DNA from: Malachius bipustulatus
Lineage: Eukaryota > Arthropoda > Insecta > Coleoptera > Melyridae
Length of the DNA: 64,000 nucleotides
NCBI GenBank assembly: GCA_910589415.1
Contig: OU342638.1
Coordinates: 5,456,001-5,520,000, forward strand
Reading direction: 5' to 3'
This document shows positions 63,640 through 64,000 of the stretch, in pieces. The notes under the pieces are model-generated. The model did no database searches. It saw only the letters and a program-made list of their open reading frames with translations, and was not told the origin of the DNA. Each line of letters opens with the position of its first letter. Within the stretch, counting starts at the first letter, position 1. A program made the position numbers and the translations under genes.

Positions 63640-64000
63640 TCTTTAACCGAAAATCATAAATAGCCACAAGGCAAGCAATGTAACGTCATATCGGTGATGA
63701 AAATGAGATTTTTTGTTTCCTTGATTCTTTTTTATACCAAACGACATAAAAAACCAATATGGCGGTCCTAAGAAAAACGAAAGTTGACTATGAAAATTCT
63801 GAGATCTAGTTATGGTTTTGAAAATTTTTAAAACATCAAAAATGGACAGCTGTTGACGACTTATCCAAAGCCCACAAAAAAATATTTATTTATTTCTGAC
63901 AATAAAAAAGATAATGAACAATCTCATGTGTGGTCTTTCAACCGTGTGACGTCATAAGAACGGAACGCAGCCTGCGCGGTCACAGTCTATTAACATACCG
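63640..64000. mobile_element. Family Z, copy 3, cut by the window end
   Basis: Matches the right half of copy 1 in order: ACCAAACGACATAAAAA, CAATATGGCGG, AGTTGACTATGAAA, ATTTATTTATT-CTGACAATAAAAAAGAT, TGACGTCA (63957-63964) and GGAACGCAGC. Its left end is indistinct. Confidence 0.75.

Overview
The window reads as nuclear DNA of an arthropod, most likely an insect. It is AT-rich, the genes have introns with GT..AG borders, and almost all of the rest is retrotransposon and DNA-transposon debris (Penelope-like, several non-LTR lineages, Copia, mariner/Tc1, hAT, PIF/Harbinger and many fold-back elements). Nothing fixes the species; a beetle is only a guess. Two host genes can be supported, and they lie head to head. 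A minus-strand gene with a probably myristoylated N-terminus, resembling the N-terminal half of TLDc/MEAK7-type proteins, has exons at 28301-28095, 27827-27765, 4928-4800 and 4727-4435 and runs off toward the left edge; its second intron is about 22.8 kb and is filled with transposons. A plus-strand C2H2 zinc-finger gene (36484-38094, 13 fingers) is followed in frame by a dead fourteenth finger. | Layout: 1-1015 Penelope-like 3' part with a decayed hammerhead ribozyme; 1467-2570 SINE-like head, direct repeats and a LINE scrap; 4435-4928 TLDc-type exons; 4955-5977 LINE remnant; 6067-8007 complete mariner-like element with a broken transposase; 9640-12560 decayed LINE with ORF1, endonuclease and RT; 14990-27070 three Copia pieces carrying many younger insertions; 27765-28301 first two exons of the TLDc-type gene; 29900-33758, 44209-48935 and 60616-63613 three copies of a roughly 3-kb TG..CA repeat, two with exact 4-bp target duplications, best read as very long solo LTRs; 34958-36199 fragments of a TA-flanked family and a 31-bp palindromic insertion; 36484-38196 zinc-finger gene; 38521-38956 fold-back carrying an intact hammerhead; 39211-44014 mariner, LINE, hAT-like and fold-back pieces; 49215-49967 hAT-type element; 50154-60000 fold-backs and a tandem duplication in which one unit stayed about 700 bp while the other grew to about 8 kb by nested insertion. 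| The most interesting system is at 54958-57665: a 2.7-kb head-to-tail array of 316/322-bp monomers, each carrying on the minus strand a complete type-I hammerhead ribozyme motif (eight copies), inserted as one block with an exact 13-bp target-site duplication that can be checked against the uninserted paralogue at 51750. This is the expected structure of an animal retrozyme: a small non-coding retroelement whose transcripts self-cleave to unit length, circularise and are thought to be mobilised by Penelope-like elements. A Penelope-like element with its own decayed hammerhead, and a third hammerhead in an unrelated-looking fold-back, are in the same window. | The mobile elements do not act as a pathway with the host genes, but they have shaped them: a LINE relic lies about 27 bp from a splice acceptor of the TLDc-type gene, and a 31-bp palindromic insertion lies 285 bp upstream of the zinc-finger ORF.
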